Assembly (NCBI RefSeq): GCF_019923745.1 | Contig: NZ_JAANOG010000005.1 | Coordinates: 231,255 to 265,478, forward strand | Direction of reading: 5' to 3' | From: Aquirufa aurantiipilula | Lineage (GTDB): Bacteria > Bacteroidota > Bacteroidia > Cytophagales > Spirosomataceae | Length of the DNA: 34,224 nucleotides | In this document: piece by piece, positions 1 through 7,600 of the stretch | How the letters are laid out: each line of letters opens with the position of its first letter | How positions within the stretch are numbered: position 1 is the stretch's first letter | Program-made: the position numbers and the translations under genes | Notes under the pieces: model-generated | The model's database searches: none | What the model saw: only the letters and a program-made list of their open reading frames with translations | Told to the model about the DNA's origin: nothing

Positions 1-34
1 TCCCGAAACAACAGTATTTTCATTCCCTCTCCAA

Positions 35-67
35 TCATGGTGGCTGAGGATCCCGAAGCCACCATGA
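35..67. other. Hairpin near left edge; bases 1-136 otherwise unassigned
   Basis: An 11-bp perfect inverted repeat has arms at 35-45 and 57-67 around an 11-base loop. No T-run follows, so it is not a standard terminator. The stretch 1-136 before the dehydrogenase gene is open in more than one frame. On the minus strand a frame with starts at 65, 38 or 23 stays open to the edge, and on the plus strand one frame is open from the edge to a stop at 124-126. None of the short peptides is recognisable, so I assign no gene. Confidence 0.3.
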
Positions 68-136
68 GGAGATTAATCGCCTTTAGGTCTTCTTTCTATT
101 TAACTCTCTATATCTTTATCTTTTAAACCATTTACG

Positions 137-1162
137 ATGAAAAGAATTGCATTTGATGACATGTTTACTACCATTAAACAGGCTTTTATAGTAGCAGGAT
201 TACCCGAAGACAAGGCCACTGTTTGTGCTAGAACTCACACTGAAACCAGCCGCGACGGCGTATATTCTCATGGTTTAAACCGAGTAGAACGATTTTTAGA
301 TTTTGTCTCCAAAGGTTGGGTAGATGTGTATGCTGAGCCTAGTCTAGATGTGAACCTGGGTTCCATTGAAATATACAATGGCAATATGGGCATAGGAATT
401 ACCAACTCCATCTTCGCGATGGACAGAGCGATTGATATCGCTAAGCAATATGGATTGGGACTAGTAGCTCTAAATAATACCACGCATTGGATGCGTGGAG
501 GTTCTTATGGCTGGCAAGCTGCCGATAAAGGGTATATGGCCATCTGCTGGACCAACACGGAATCCTGCATGCCAGCTTGGGGTGCCACTTCGGGAGGAAT
601 TGGGAATAATCCTTTTATCATGGCTATTCCGCGCCAAGGAGGTCATGTGGTTTTTGATATGGCCATGTCACAATACTCCTATGGTAAATTAGAAACCACT
701 CGCTTAAAAAATGAAAAACTCCCTTATCCAGGTGGTTTTGATCAGGAAGGTAAATTGACCGATGAACCCGGACCGATTGAAGCTACTCGTAGAATTTTAC
801 CAACGGGGTATTGGAAGGGCTCGGGACTGGCCATCATGTTGGATTTATTTTCTGCCATTCTTTCCAAAGGTAGAACCACTGCCGACATTGACTTGGTTGG
901 GAAAGGAGCATGTGGAGGGTGCTCTCAAGTATTCATTGCAATTGACCCATTAAGAATCAATGATCAAGCCTTTTTAGATCAGGCATTAGAACATACCATT
1001 ACTCAATTAAGAACCTCTATTCCAGTAACAGAAGGAGGAGAAGTGAATTATCCAGGAGAAAGATCCCTGAAAACGAGAGCAGAAAATATGCAATTGGGTA
1101 TTCCTGTGGACGAAGGTGTTTGGAATAAAGTGCTTGGATTTAGTCAAGCAAAAATAGGCTAA
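137..1162 (+). CDS. yiaK: YiaK-like 2,3-diketo-L-gulonate reductase (malate/L-lactate dehydrogenase family)
   Basis: This NAD(P)H-dependent oxidoreductase of the malate/L-lactate dehydrogenase (LDH2/MDH2) fold should reduce 2,3-diketo-L-gulonate or a similar keto-acid in sugar-acid breakdown. At 341 residues it matches the family length (about 330). It carries the SRDGVYSHGLNR segment with the expected catalytic His at residue 45, a GGIGNNPF stretch near residue 153, and a C-terminal GKGACGGCSQVF segment typical of YiaK/DlgD. There is no signal peptide, so it is cytoplasmic. It converges on the AEC permease gene with only 2 bases between the stops. The exact substrate is inferred, because related LDH2 enzymes act on lactate, malate or ureidoglycolate. 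Confidence 0.82.
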   Translation: MKRIAFDDMFTTIKQAFIVAGLPEDKATVCARTHTETSRDGVYSHGLNRVERFLDFVSKGWVDVYAEPSLDVNLGSIEIYNGNMGIGITNSIFAMDRAIDIAKQYGLGLVALNNTTHWMRGGSYGWQAADKGYMAICWTNTESCMPAWGATSGGIGNNPFIMAIPRQGGHVVFDMAMSQYSYGKLETTRLKNEKLPYPGGFDQEGKLTDEPGPIEATRRILPTGYWKGSGLAIMLDLFSAILSKGRTTADIDLVGKGACGGCSQVFIAIDPLRINDQAFLDQALEHTITQLRTSIPVTEGGEVNYPGERSLKTRAENMQLGIPVDEGVWNKVLGFSQAKIG

Positions 1163-1164
1163 GA

Positions 1165-2280
1165 CTAATGTGCTTGCTTAATATTTCTCCAAGAAGCTTT
1201 CACTTTTTTAAATGCTTTTAGGTTAGGAATTATACTGGCTCCCATTAAGGTGAATGAGAGTAGTCCAAGATTACTCGTTTCGGCAAAAGTTTGGCCAGAA
1301 GCTAAAACTCCTATTACCAAAATAGTGGATAATGGAAGTGAAATGGCTAAAGTCAACAAGGCCAAGTTGGCATCAAAAGTTTTTCTATAGTCGGGTATTT
1401 CCATGGATTCCTCTTTATGGTGAATGGCAGAAATATGGGCAAATGGCCAAAAACTACAAGCACTCAAAGGAACCACGACAGACAATAAAATCATATTGGG
1501 ATCATGAATTCCCCATACCAAAATGACCAATAAACTGAATAATAAACTAATTCCCGCTCTGAAAAATAAGATAGAAAGTATCATTTTAATCTCTTTCCCC
1601 TCTTTAAACTCCACAGCCATTCCAATATAAATCAACACCAAGGGCCCCATTAAGGTACTGGCTCTAGAAAAGATTTCTTGGATAACCAAGGGTAAGGTGC
1701 TCATGTGAAAACCTAGGGAAAGAAAAACAATGGCCAATAACATAATCACATTGATAGGCTCTTTGATCAGACTCCACAAAAAATCTTTCATGCCTTTCTT
1801 ATTTCCAATTGCTCCACCCTGCTGAATGGCCATATGCATTTTCAAGGAAATGTAATAGAGAAAGTTGAGCGCAAAGAACTTATTTCCTACATCAGCCATG
1901 GCAGCCAATGCCAAAGATTCGCCTCCAAGAAATTCAGAAATAAAGGGAAAGCTGGAAAGTCCAGGTGCTAAAGAAGGAAGCAACATGCTTAAGGTTCGAC
2001 TGGCAGGTGAACTTTTGGCGATACCAAAAAAAGCTAAAAAATAGGGCGCAGAAAAAAAGATAAAGAAGTTAAAACAAACTAGAATAATGGGATAAATCAA
2101 CAGGCTTGCACTCATCTTGATTCCCATCAAAGCTATAAAGACGGTAGCCGGAAGAGCCACAGAAAGTATGACTTCTTTTAAGCCCTGGATTTCTGTTTTG
2201 TTTTTTATTTTTCTACGTAAGGCTATGCCTAATCCGATTAGAAAAATCAGCGTTAAAGTCTTTTCAATAGCATCAATCAT
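1165..2280 (-). CDS. AEC-type (auxin efflux carrier family) permease
   Basis: A very hydrophobic 371-residue protein with about ten predicted membrane segments. The N-terminal layout, with a helix followed by RRKIKNKTEIQGL and then the VILSVALPATVF segment, resembles the LRR...LSxLVFNVALPA start of AEC transporters, which export or exchange small organic anions. A second hydrophobic half begins near residue 175. It lies 10 bases downstream of the Tat-exported aminotransferase on the same strand, so the two probably share a transcript. This suggests transport of an amino or keto acid handled by that enzyme, which is inference. Family assignment is from overall pattern only. Confidence 0.6.
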   Translation of the reverse strand: MIDAIEKTLTLIFLIGLGIALRRKIKNKTEIQGLKEVILSVALPATVFIALMGIKMSASLLIYPIILVCFNFFIFFSAPYFLAFFGIAKSSPASRTLSMLLPSLAPGLSSFPFISEFLGGESLALAAMADVGNKFFALNFLYYISLKMHMAIQQGGAIGNKKGMKDFLWSLIKEPINVIMLLAIVFLSLGFHMSTLPLVIQEIFSRASTLMGPLVLIYIGMAVEFKEGKEIKMILSILFFRAGISLLFSLLVILVWGIHDPNMILLSVVVPLSACSFWPFAHISAIHHKEESMEIPDYRKTFDANLALLTLAISLPLSTILVIGVLASGQTFAETSNLGLLSFTLMGASIIPNLKAFKKVKASWRNIKQAH

Positions 2281-2290
2281 AACACCAATT

Positions 2291-3478
2291 TTAAGCGAGC
2301 TCTTTCAAAGATGTGACGAAAAATTCCATTTCGGCCATGGTTCCTATACTAACGCGACAGTATGGTTTATTTAACATATCAAAGGAACGAACCATCACAC
2401 CTTTGCTGGCCATCTTACTCAAAAAGGTTTTCCCATCCATTTTAATCGGGAATATCACAAAATTGGTATAGGATGGAATGTATTTATAGCCTAATGCACT
2501 AAGTTCTTGATATAAATAATTCTTGCATTGCGTATTAAGTCGCTTGGTCATAGCTTGAAACTCCTTATCCTGTAAACTGGCTATCGCGCCCAATACAGAA
2601 GTATGGCAAATGCCCATTCCCCCACGCGTGATTTTTTCAATCTTACTTAAGAATTCTGGTTGCGCTACGGCATAACCCACACGTAATCCTGCCATTCCCA
2701 TAATCTTGGAAAAAGTTCTAGCAATGATCACATTTTTCTTTTGTGCCAATAAGGAAACCATACTAGCCGTATCCCCCTCCGCAAGTTCTAAATAGGCTTC
2801 ATCAATGAAAACAGGAACTTTAGTTGAAACCCTGGAACAAAAATCCATCAGTTCATTGGCTGCCATGATGGTCCCAACAGGGTTATTTGGGTTACAGATA
2901 TAAACCATTTTGGTGTTGGAATCTATGGCTGCTTCCATGGCTTTTAAATCATGAGTCCAATCCGACTTACAAGGAACCGCTTTCCAAGTTGCACCAACGG
3001 CTTCGGCCACGCGAATGAGTGACATGTAGGTAGGATCTGCCGAAACAATATTTCCTCCTTTTGCGAAGAGAACTAAGGCTACTTTTTCCAATAAATCCGA
3101 AGAGCCTGGGCCCATCATGATATGTTCTTTTGTTACACCCTCCTTGCTTGCCAACATATCCACCAAGGTGGCTAATTCTTTCCATGAATAGCGGTTCCCG
3201 CCTGATACTGATTCGGCTACAGCTTTTCTAGCGCTCTCCGGTGGACCATATGGATTTTCGTTGGCATTTAAACGAGCCAACATAGCTGGCACATTGGGAC
3301 GTTCTTCCAAAAAATGTTCTCTCAATAATGGGCTATAATACAACCGATTTTCTGAATCCAATGGAAAGGATCTCGCTGAAAATGCACCCAAACTAATGTG
3401 AGGTGATAAGGCCATTCCGCCCATGGCGGCTAGTCCAGACTTAAGGACATTTCTTCTGCTAAAGGATGTTTTCATCAT
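2291..3478 (-). CDS. Tat-signal histidinol-phosphate-aminotransferase-like PLP enzyme
   Basis: A fold-type I PLP aminotransferase related to HisC, 395 residues. Core motifs are present: NENPYGPP (72-79), CNPNNPVGT (195-203), FIDEAY (224-229, with Asp226 for the PLP ring nitrogen), Lys258 in TFSKIMGMAGLRVGY as the Schiff-base lysine, and the following Arg266. The N-terminus begins SRRNVLKSGLAAMGG and then a hydrophobic run ending near residue 35, a twin-arginine signal, so the folded enzyme with its cofactor is probably exported to the periplasm. HisC proper is cytosolic, so histidine synthesis is unlikely. No other his gene is nearby. It is followed after 10 bases by the AEC permease. The start could be either of two adjacent ATGs (3478 or 3475). 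Confidence 0.85.
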   Translation of the reverse strand: MMKTSFSRRNVLKSGLAAMGGMALSPHISLGAFSARSFPLDSENRLYYSPLLREHFLEERPNVPAMLARLNANENPYGPPESARKAVAESVSGGNRYSWKELATLVDMLASKEGVTKEHIMMGPGSSDLLEKVALVLFAKGGNIVSADPTYMSLIRVAEAVGATWKAVPCKSDWTHDLKAMEAAIDSNTKMVYICNPNNPVGTIMAANELMDFCSRVSTKVPVFIDEAYLELAEGDTASMVSLLAQKKNVIIARTFSKIMGMAGLRVGYAVAQPEFLSKIEKITRGGMGICHTSVLGAIASLQDKEFQAMTKRLNTQCKNYLYQELSALGYKYIPSYTNFVIFPIKMDGKTFLSKMASKGVMVRSFDMLNKPYCRVSIGTMAEMEFFVTSLKELA

Positions 3479-3648
3479 GATTGAAATAGTATATAAATGC
3501 GCTGATATTCTGAAGTATTACCTCATTTCTGAGTATTCATCTTACATACAGGAGAAAACAAACCAAAATCTGAGTTAAACAGCTTGTCAATTTGTTTCTA
3601 AAACTTCCGATAATTGATCACTGAAGGTGTCCATTTTCGGAGAATATA

Positions 3649-3681
3649 TATACGCCCAAAATGATCAGTAGTGGGCGTATA
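3649..3681. promoter_or_regulatory. 10-bp inverted repeat upstream of the aminotransferase operon
   Basis: Perfect arms tatacgccca (3649-3658) and tgggcgtata (3672-3681) enclose 13 bases. It is a G/C-rich island in a very AT-rich stretch, about 170 bases upstream of the aminotransferase start. No T-run follows on either strand, so a protein-binding site or an RNA structure fits better than an intrinsic terminator. Confidence 0.4.
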
Positions 3682-3952
3682 AATTGTATTTATTGATGAA
3701 TTATGTTGAAATGTAGCAGGATTATCGAACACTTTGTTTGTTTTGAGATATTTTTTTAAAAATTAGACCGAAAAACACGAAAATATCCCAAAATTTAAGT
3801 CAAAAGTGTAAAAAAATAACAAAAATTAGAAAAAATTAAAAATAACAAACACAACATATCAGGTTTTAAAATTGGAAAAAATGAATTAAAATTTGAAAAT
3901 CAAATAAATATTGATTTCAAAATGAGATTATTTTTTACAATAAAATGAAAAA

Positions 3953-4075
3953 ATGATAAAAACGTGTTTTTTTATACTGTTTCATTATTTGGTATTATTT
4001 CTAGGTAATTGCGAAGTGCAAGATGAGATTTTACCAAGAAATAAATGTGAACCCGTTCAAACGGTAATAGCCTGA
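3953..4075 (+). CDS. Possible 40-residue lipoprotein-like peptide
   Basis: An ATG at 3953 opens a 40-codon frame that ends with TGA at 4073. The peptide starts MIK, continues with a hydrophobic stretch (residues 5-17), then LGNC with Cys20, which resembles a bacterial lipobox, followed by a short polar tail with a second Cys32. Many tiny lipoproteins and lysis-type peptides look like this. The stop lies inside the loop of a perfect 9-bp hairpin. I do not recognise a family. With an AT-rich region and no clear promoter a chance ORF is possible. Confidence 0.3.
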   Translation: MIKTCFFILFHYLVLFLGNCEVQDEILPRNKCEPVQTVIA

Positions 4076-4095
4076 TGAAAATCACCGGCTATTAC
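4053..4095. terminator. Overlapping hairpins between convergent genes
   Basis: A perfect 9-bp repeat has arms gtaatagcc (4064-4072) and ggctattac (4087-4095). A second small repeat, ccgtt/aacgg (4053-4057 and 4060-4064), abuts it. The site lies 24 bases beyond the stop of the M56 peptidase gene (minus strand) and spans the end of the small plus-strand frame. A transcription-end structure for either strand is likely, although no clean T-run follows. Confidence 0.4.
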
Positions 4096-4119
4096 AAATG
4101 CTAGAAATCACTTGCGCTT

Positions 4120-5688
4120 TTATTTCCCTATGGAAAAAGCTATGGGTTGGACGTATTTAGAAGTGATATTGATATCATGACTCTTAGCTGGAATCCATTT
4201 CCCTGAAGCCTTGATGAGTCGAAGGGCCTCCTCAGCTAAACCATATCCAGGAGATCTCAATACACTAATATCTGAAAGTGTTCCATCGGCAGCCACGGTA
4301 AACTGAACATAGGCTTTTCCGGAAATATTCGCTTTTTTAGCTTCTTCAGGATAGTTAACATGAGTGGAAATATAGGTAAGAAACGCATTCATTCCTCCAG
4401 GATATGAGGCGGGTTCTTCTACAATAACATTCGAGTTTTGGTTTGTAGCTGTATTTGAATTTCCATTCTTCTTTGTGGTAATTTCCACTACGCCATTGGC
4501 ACCATCCTTCCCATATTTTTCGTTGGCCATTGCCCCTTTCAACACATTGATGGATTGGATATCATTTGGGTTCATCTTATTGATGGCTAAAGCTCGATCA
4601 ATCTTTCCATCCACTACATATAAGGGATTAGCCGGAGGAGCAGGAGGTACGCCAGGTGCAGCAGGAATAGCTCTTATCGACAAGGGAGGCGGTGGAGGAG
4701 GAGGCAAATCTTTGTTAGTCGCTTTTTTGACTTTCATAGGTTTGCTTAGAGTGTTTTTGATGGATATACCAATTTTAGCTGCGTTTAAATCTTCTTTTTT
4801 CTCTTGAGCGGTCACTTGAATCGAGAAAATTAGAAAAACCATTGCCGCCAATGGTAATGCCAATACCTTTCTTAGGTAAGCATATGGGGTATTTTTGGAT
4901 GTTGTTAACATGATAATTCTTCGTTTAATGGATGAATAATAAAATGAGTGTCCCGGGTTTAAAAAGTGATTTCCGTAGTGCGATTGTAAGATCATTTGAG
5001 CAAAAGCATTCACATTATTACTTCCAACAGCTTCTTGGTCCGCAATAAATTCATGGATGTTTTGCAATTCTTTGTGTATCAACCAGTAAAAAGGATTGAT
5101 CCAATATATGGACGTGATAATTTGACATATAACCCGATCAATGGTATGTTTTTGCTGAATGTGAGTTAGTTCATGTTTAAAAATAGCTTGACCGTTGGGT
5201 TCAGTCATGGAGATGGATTTCTTCCAAAAGAGGAATTGGAGAAAAGAAAATGGGGCATCCTCTTCATCGGTTTCAATGAATTGAAAACCATCCATGGCAA
5301 TACTTGGATTCCTTCTTTTCATCTGATAAATCTTGATTACTTGATATAAGAAGTAGCTTAACAAGCTTATTGAAATCAAACAAAAAGCCCAAATTCCATA
5401 GTCTATCCAAGGTAAATTCAACCAGGAATATCGCTCAGGAGTAGTACTTGTGGAGGCAGCAAGTAAATAAATTGCTTGCCCAGCTCCGTTAATTTCTCTT
5501 TCATTGACAGAAAAAATGGAGAATTGAAAAGTAGGAATTACCAAGCTAATGAGCATACTAGCCATTAAATAGAATCGATTGTAGGTATGGAATCGAGTAT
5601 TCCGCAGAACCAACATATAGTAGCCGTAGAATATCCCTGATAATAGGCTACTTTTCAATAGATAGATTAATAGGGCATTATTCATCAT
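4120..5688 (-). CDS. BlaR1-like M56 metallopeptidase with TonB-receptor-plug-like and TonB C-terminal domains
   Basis: A 522-residue inner-membrane sensor-type protease. Residues 1-300 hold about four membrane segments (near 6-27, 40-60, 97-119 and 272-294) and the zinc-peptidase site HELTH at 172-176, with a likely third ligand Glu213 in the following helix. A proline-rich linker (329-354) leads to a segment resembling the plug part of TonB-dependent receptors (about 356-405), then a TonB C-terminal domain (about 429-522). In BlaR1/MecR1 systems the M56 peptidase triggers inactivation of the BlaI/MecI repressor. The partner repressor gene lies immediately upstream and overlaps by 11 bases, so the same logic is likely. 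There is no penicillin-binding sensor domain, so beta-lactams need not be the signal. Confidence 0.88.
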   Translation of the reverse strand: MMNNALLIYLLKSSLLSGIFYGYYMLVLRNTRFHTYNRFYLMASMLISLVIPTFQFSIFSVNEREINGAGQAIYLLAASTSTTPERYSWLNLPWIDYGIWAFCLISISLLSYFLYQVIKIYQMKRRNPSIAMDGFQFIETDEEDAPFSFLQFLFWKKSISMTEPNGQAIFKHELTHIQQKHTIDRVICQIITSIYWINPFYWLIHKELQNIHEFIADQEAVGSNNVNAFAQMILQSHYGNHFLNPGHSFYYSSIKRRIIMLTTSKNTPYAYLRKVLALPLAAMVFLIFSIQVTAQEKKEDLNAAKIGISIKNTLSKPMKVKKATNKDLPPPPPPPLSIRAIPAAPGVPPAPPANPLYVVDGKIDRALAINKMNPNDIQSINVLKGAMANEKYGKDGANGVVEITTKKNGNSNTATNQNSNVIVEEPASYPGGMNAFLTYISTHVNYPEEAKKANISGKAYVQFTVAADGTLSDISVLRSPGYGLAEEALRLIKASGKWIPAKSHDINITSKYVQPIAFSIGK

Positions 5689-6049
5689 CGCCTTTAGATT
5701 TTAATTGGCTAAGTAATAATTCTAAATCTTCAATGGACATCTGCTTTTTATCCACCAGAAAGGATACCACATTGGCATAAGACCCTTCAAAAAAAGATTC
5801 AGTCAAACCTGCAATACGTTGACCAGAATATTCTTGCTTTGTGACTTTGGCAAAATATAAGTTATTCCGATTGGGATTGCTGATACCCACAAAATCCTTT
5901 TCTACCAATATTTTTAATAGCGTAGCAATGGTGTTGGAATGGGGCTTAGGCTCGGGTAAGTTTTCAATAATATCCTTGAGAAATCCGCCATCAGGAAGTG
6001 TCCAAATTACCTGCATAATTTGCTCCTCGGCTTGGGTAAGTTTTTTCAT
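5678..6049 (-). CDS. BlaI/MecI-family transcriptional repressor
   Basis: A 123-residue winged-helix repressor. It begins KKLTQAEEQIMQVIW and contains SNTIATLLKILVEKDFV (about residues 38-54), the recognition-helix region of BlaI/MecI proteins, followed by a C-terminal dimerisation part. Length and order match the family. It is the first gene of a two-gene operon with the M56 peptidase. Two 18-bp palindromes lie directly upstream (6078-6095 and 6107-6124), the first filling the spacer of the promoter, which indicates autoregulation. Family members are inactivated by cleavage following a signal from the paired peptidase; here that is inferred from the pairing. Confidence 0.9.
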   Translation of the reverse strand: MKKLTQAEEQIMQVIWTLPDGGFLKDIIENLPEPKPHSNTIATLLKILVEKDFVGISNPNRNNLYFAKVTKQEYSGQRIAGLTESFFEGSYANVVSFLVDKKQMSIEDLELLLSQLKSKGDDE

Positions 6050-6069
6050 AGCTGTCCGTTTTGTTGGAC

Positions 6070-6099
6070 CAAATGTATAACTAATTTTTTAGTTACAAA
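6070..6099 (-). promoter_or_regulatory. Promoter of the BlaI/M56 operon
   Basis: On the minus strand TTTG (6099-6096) is followed after 18 bases by TACATTTG (6077-6070), matching the Bacteroidota form TTTG / TAnnTTTG. The start codon is 21 bases beyond the -7 element. The spacer is exactly the first palindromic operator. Confidence 0.7.
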
Positions 6100-6124
6100 A
6101 TATTTATAACTATTTTTTTAGTTA
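6078..6124. promoter_or_regulatory. Two tandem BlaI-type operators
   Basis: Operator 1 (6078-6095) is a palindrome with 7-base arms taactaa / ttagtta around four T. Operator 2 (6107-6124) has arms taacta / tagtta around six T. Their centres are 29 bases apart, close to three helical turns. Both share the TAACTA...TAGTTA core and lie just upstream of the BlaI gene, so cooperative repression by BlaI dimers is the simplest reading. Confidence 0.75.
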
Positions 6125-6161
6125 AAATTTATTAACTCCTTCTCCATTAAGGACTATCAAC

Positions 6162-6191
6162 AAAAACGCCCCAATATTTTGGGGCGTTTTT
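6162..6191. terminator. Rho-independent terminator, probably bidirectional
   Basis: A 13-bp perfect stem (6162-6174 and 6179-6191) with loop tatt and a G/C-rich core cgcccc/ggggcg. A-rich and T-rich flanks on both sides allow it to act on either strand. It ends the two-gene oxidoreductase transcript (minus strand) and shields the BlaI promoter from read-through. Confidence 0.85.
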
Positions 6192-6223
6192 TGTTGAATC
6201 AATAAAATTTCAAAACCTATTGA

Positions 6224-7600
6224 CTAAAATTTAATACGATCAGTGCCATATGGCGCTCTTTGCGTACGACTTAAATAGCGATTCGCTTCTGCATCATTGA
6301 TAAATTGCTCTTTTTTAGCATCCCAATTCAGTTTACGCGGGATTTTCATAGCCACATGAGTGATCAAACAAACTGTACAAGCTCTATGACCAATTTCAAT
6401 TGGAGAGATTGGTTCTTTTCTACTTTCAATACAATCCAGCCAGTTGCCATGTTGCTCATCAGAATGATACAAATGAATCTCTTTTTCTCCAATCACCGAT
6501 TCTAAAATCGCTGGATTGGACGCATCAATGGCTTTGGCTCTAACTTTAGAAGTCGGATCGCTTGGTGTTGCAGAATAGTCGCCGCGCGACACAAAAATCC
6601 ATCCTTCTGTTCCTTCATATCGAATACCATTCGGGAAGCCTCCGCTGGTATACATGGTTATTCCATTGGCATATTCTGCCTTGGCCATAAAGTCGCCATG
6701 CACATCCCAAACTCCCGATTTAGGGAATTCGGCTACGGCCTCCACAGAAATAGGGCCTGTTAATTCAGTATCCATACCCCAGGCTGCAGAATCATAGTGA
6801 TGCTGTCCCCAACCGGTGATCATACCTGCACCAAATTGTTCCATACGTAACCATCCCGGTCTGTCATATCCAACCTGTGGATGAACACTTAATTCCGTAT
6901 AAGGAATGTAGGGCGTTGAGCCTAACCACATCTCATAATTAAACCCTTTGGGCACTGGCATAGCTTGTACAACTGGGCCACTTGGATCTCCTGGAAGTCC
7001 TACTTTAACTGTATGTAACTTACCAATTCGACCATTTCTTACTAATTCCGCTGCTCTTCTGAATTGACTACTAGAACGCTGCTGTGTACCCACTTGCAAG
7101 ATTCTGCCTGTTTTTTTAATGACTTCAGCTAATTGACGACCTTCTTTTATGGTCAAAGAAGTGGGTTTTTGAAGATAAATATCTTTCCCAGCTAAGGCTG
7201 CTTCCATGGCAGGTTGAGCATGCCAAAAGTCGGGAGTACTGATCATCACCGCATCAATGTCCTTATTCAATAACATTTCACGGTAATCATCGTACATCTT
7301 CACATCGATGTAATTACTTTGCCCCGTTTTCTTGGTATAATATTCTTCTACCAGTTTTTTTGTGTCTTCGGTACGGTTTCTGTCCAAATCACAAACGGCC
7401 ATAATTCTAGCCTTTTCATATCTCCAAGTACTTGGTAAATCGTGCGTACGAGCGATGCGTCCGCAACCGATTTGGCCTATGTTAATTTTATTACTTGGTG
7501 CGTCCTTTCCCCCCAAAACATGGGCAGGAACGATAGTAGGAAAACCTAATGTGCCGACGGCACCCAATGCGATGTTATTGATAAATTTTCTCCTTTTCAT
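6224..7600 (-). CDS. Tat-exported Gfo/Idh/MocA-family oxidoreductase
   Basis: A 458-residue NAD(P)-dependent sugar-type oxidoreductase. Residues 1-28 form a Tat-like signal (KRRKFINNIALGAVG then a hydrophobic run). The Rossmann start IGQIGCGRIA is at about 41-50. The family's EKP motif appears here as LQKP, so the first position is Gln. The C-terminal catalytic domain begins around 175. Such exported homologues are common in Bacteroidota and act on sugars, inositols or glycosides, sometimes with tightly bound cofactor. Its start overlaps the stop of the upstream oxidoreductase by one base, so the two are translationally coupled and may form one complex. The substrate cannot be told from sequence. 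Confidence 0.87.
   Translation of the reverse strand: MKRRKFINNIALGAVGTLGFPTIVPAHVLGGKDAPSNKINIGQIGCGRIARTHDLPSTWRYEKARIMAVCDLDRNRTEDTKKLVEEYYTKKTGQSNYIDVKMYDDYREMLLNKDIDAVMISTPDFWHAQPAMEAALAGKDIYLQKPTSLTIKEGRQLAEVIKKTGRILQVGTQQRSSSQFRRAAELVRNGRIGKLHTVKVGLPGDPSGPVVQAMPVPKGFNYEMWLGSTPYIPYTELSVHPQVGYDRPGWLRMEQFGAGMITGWGQHHYDSAAWGMDTELTGPISVEAVAEFPKSGVWDVHGDFMAKAEYANGITMYTSGGFPNGIRYEGTEGWIFVSRGDYSATPSDPTSKVRAKAIDASNPAILESVIGEKEIHLYHSDEQHGNWLDCIESRKEPISPIEIGHRACTVCLITHVAMKIPRKLNWDAKKEQFINDAEANRYLSRTQRAPYGTDRIKF

Larger units (their letters stand above)
3479..4119. other. Long AT-rich intergenic region
   Basis: This is the longest gap in the window. It should hold the promoter of the aminotransferase operon near its left end. 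The middle (about 3720-3960) is very poor in G and C, with many A-runs. Two hairpins and one possible small gene (listed separately) are the only structures I can support. Confidence 0.6.

Noticed and set aside
1-126. Plus-strand and minus-strand short open frames at the left edge
   Set aside because: No recognisable motif, and the frames overlap a hairpin; too short to call a gene.
4475-4807. Glycine-rich plus-strand ORF of 110 codons
   Set aside because: It is the opposite strand of the proline-rich linker and plug-like region of the M56 peptidase.
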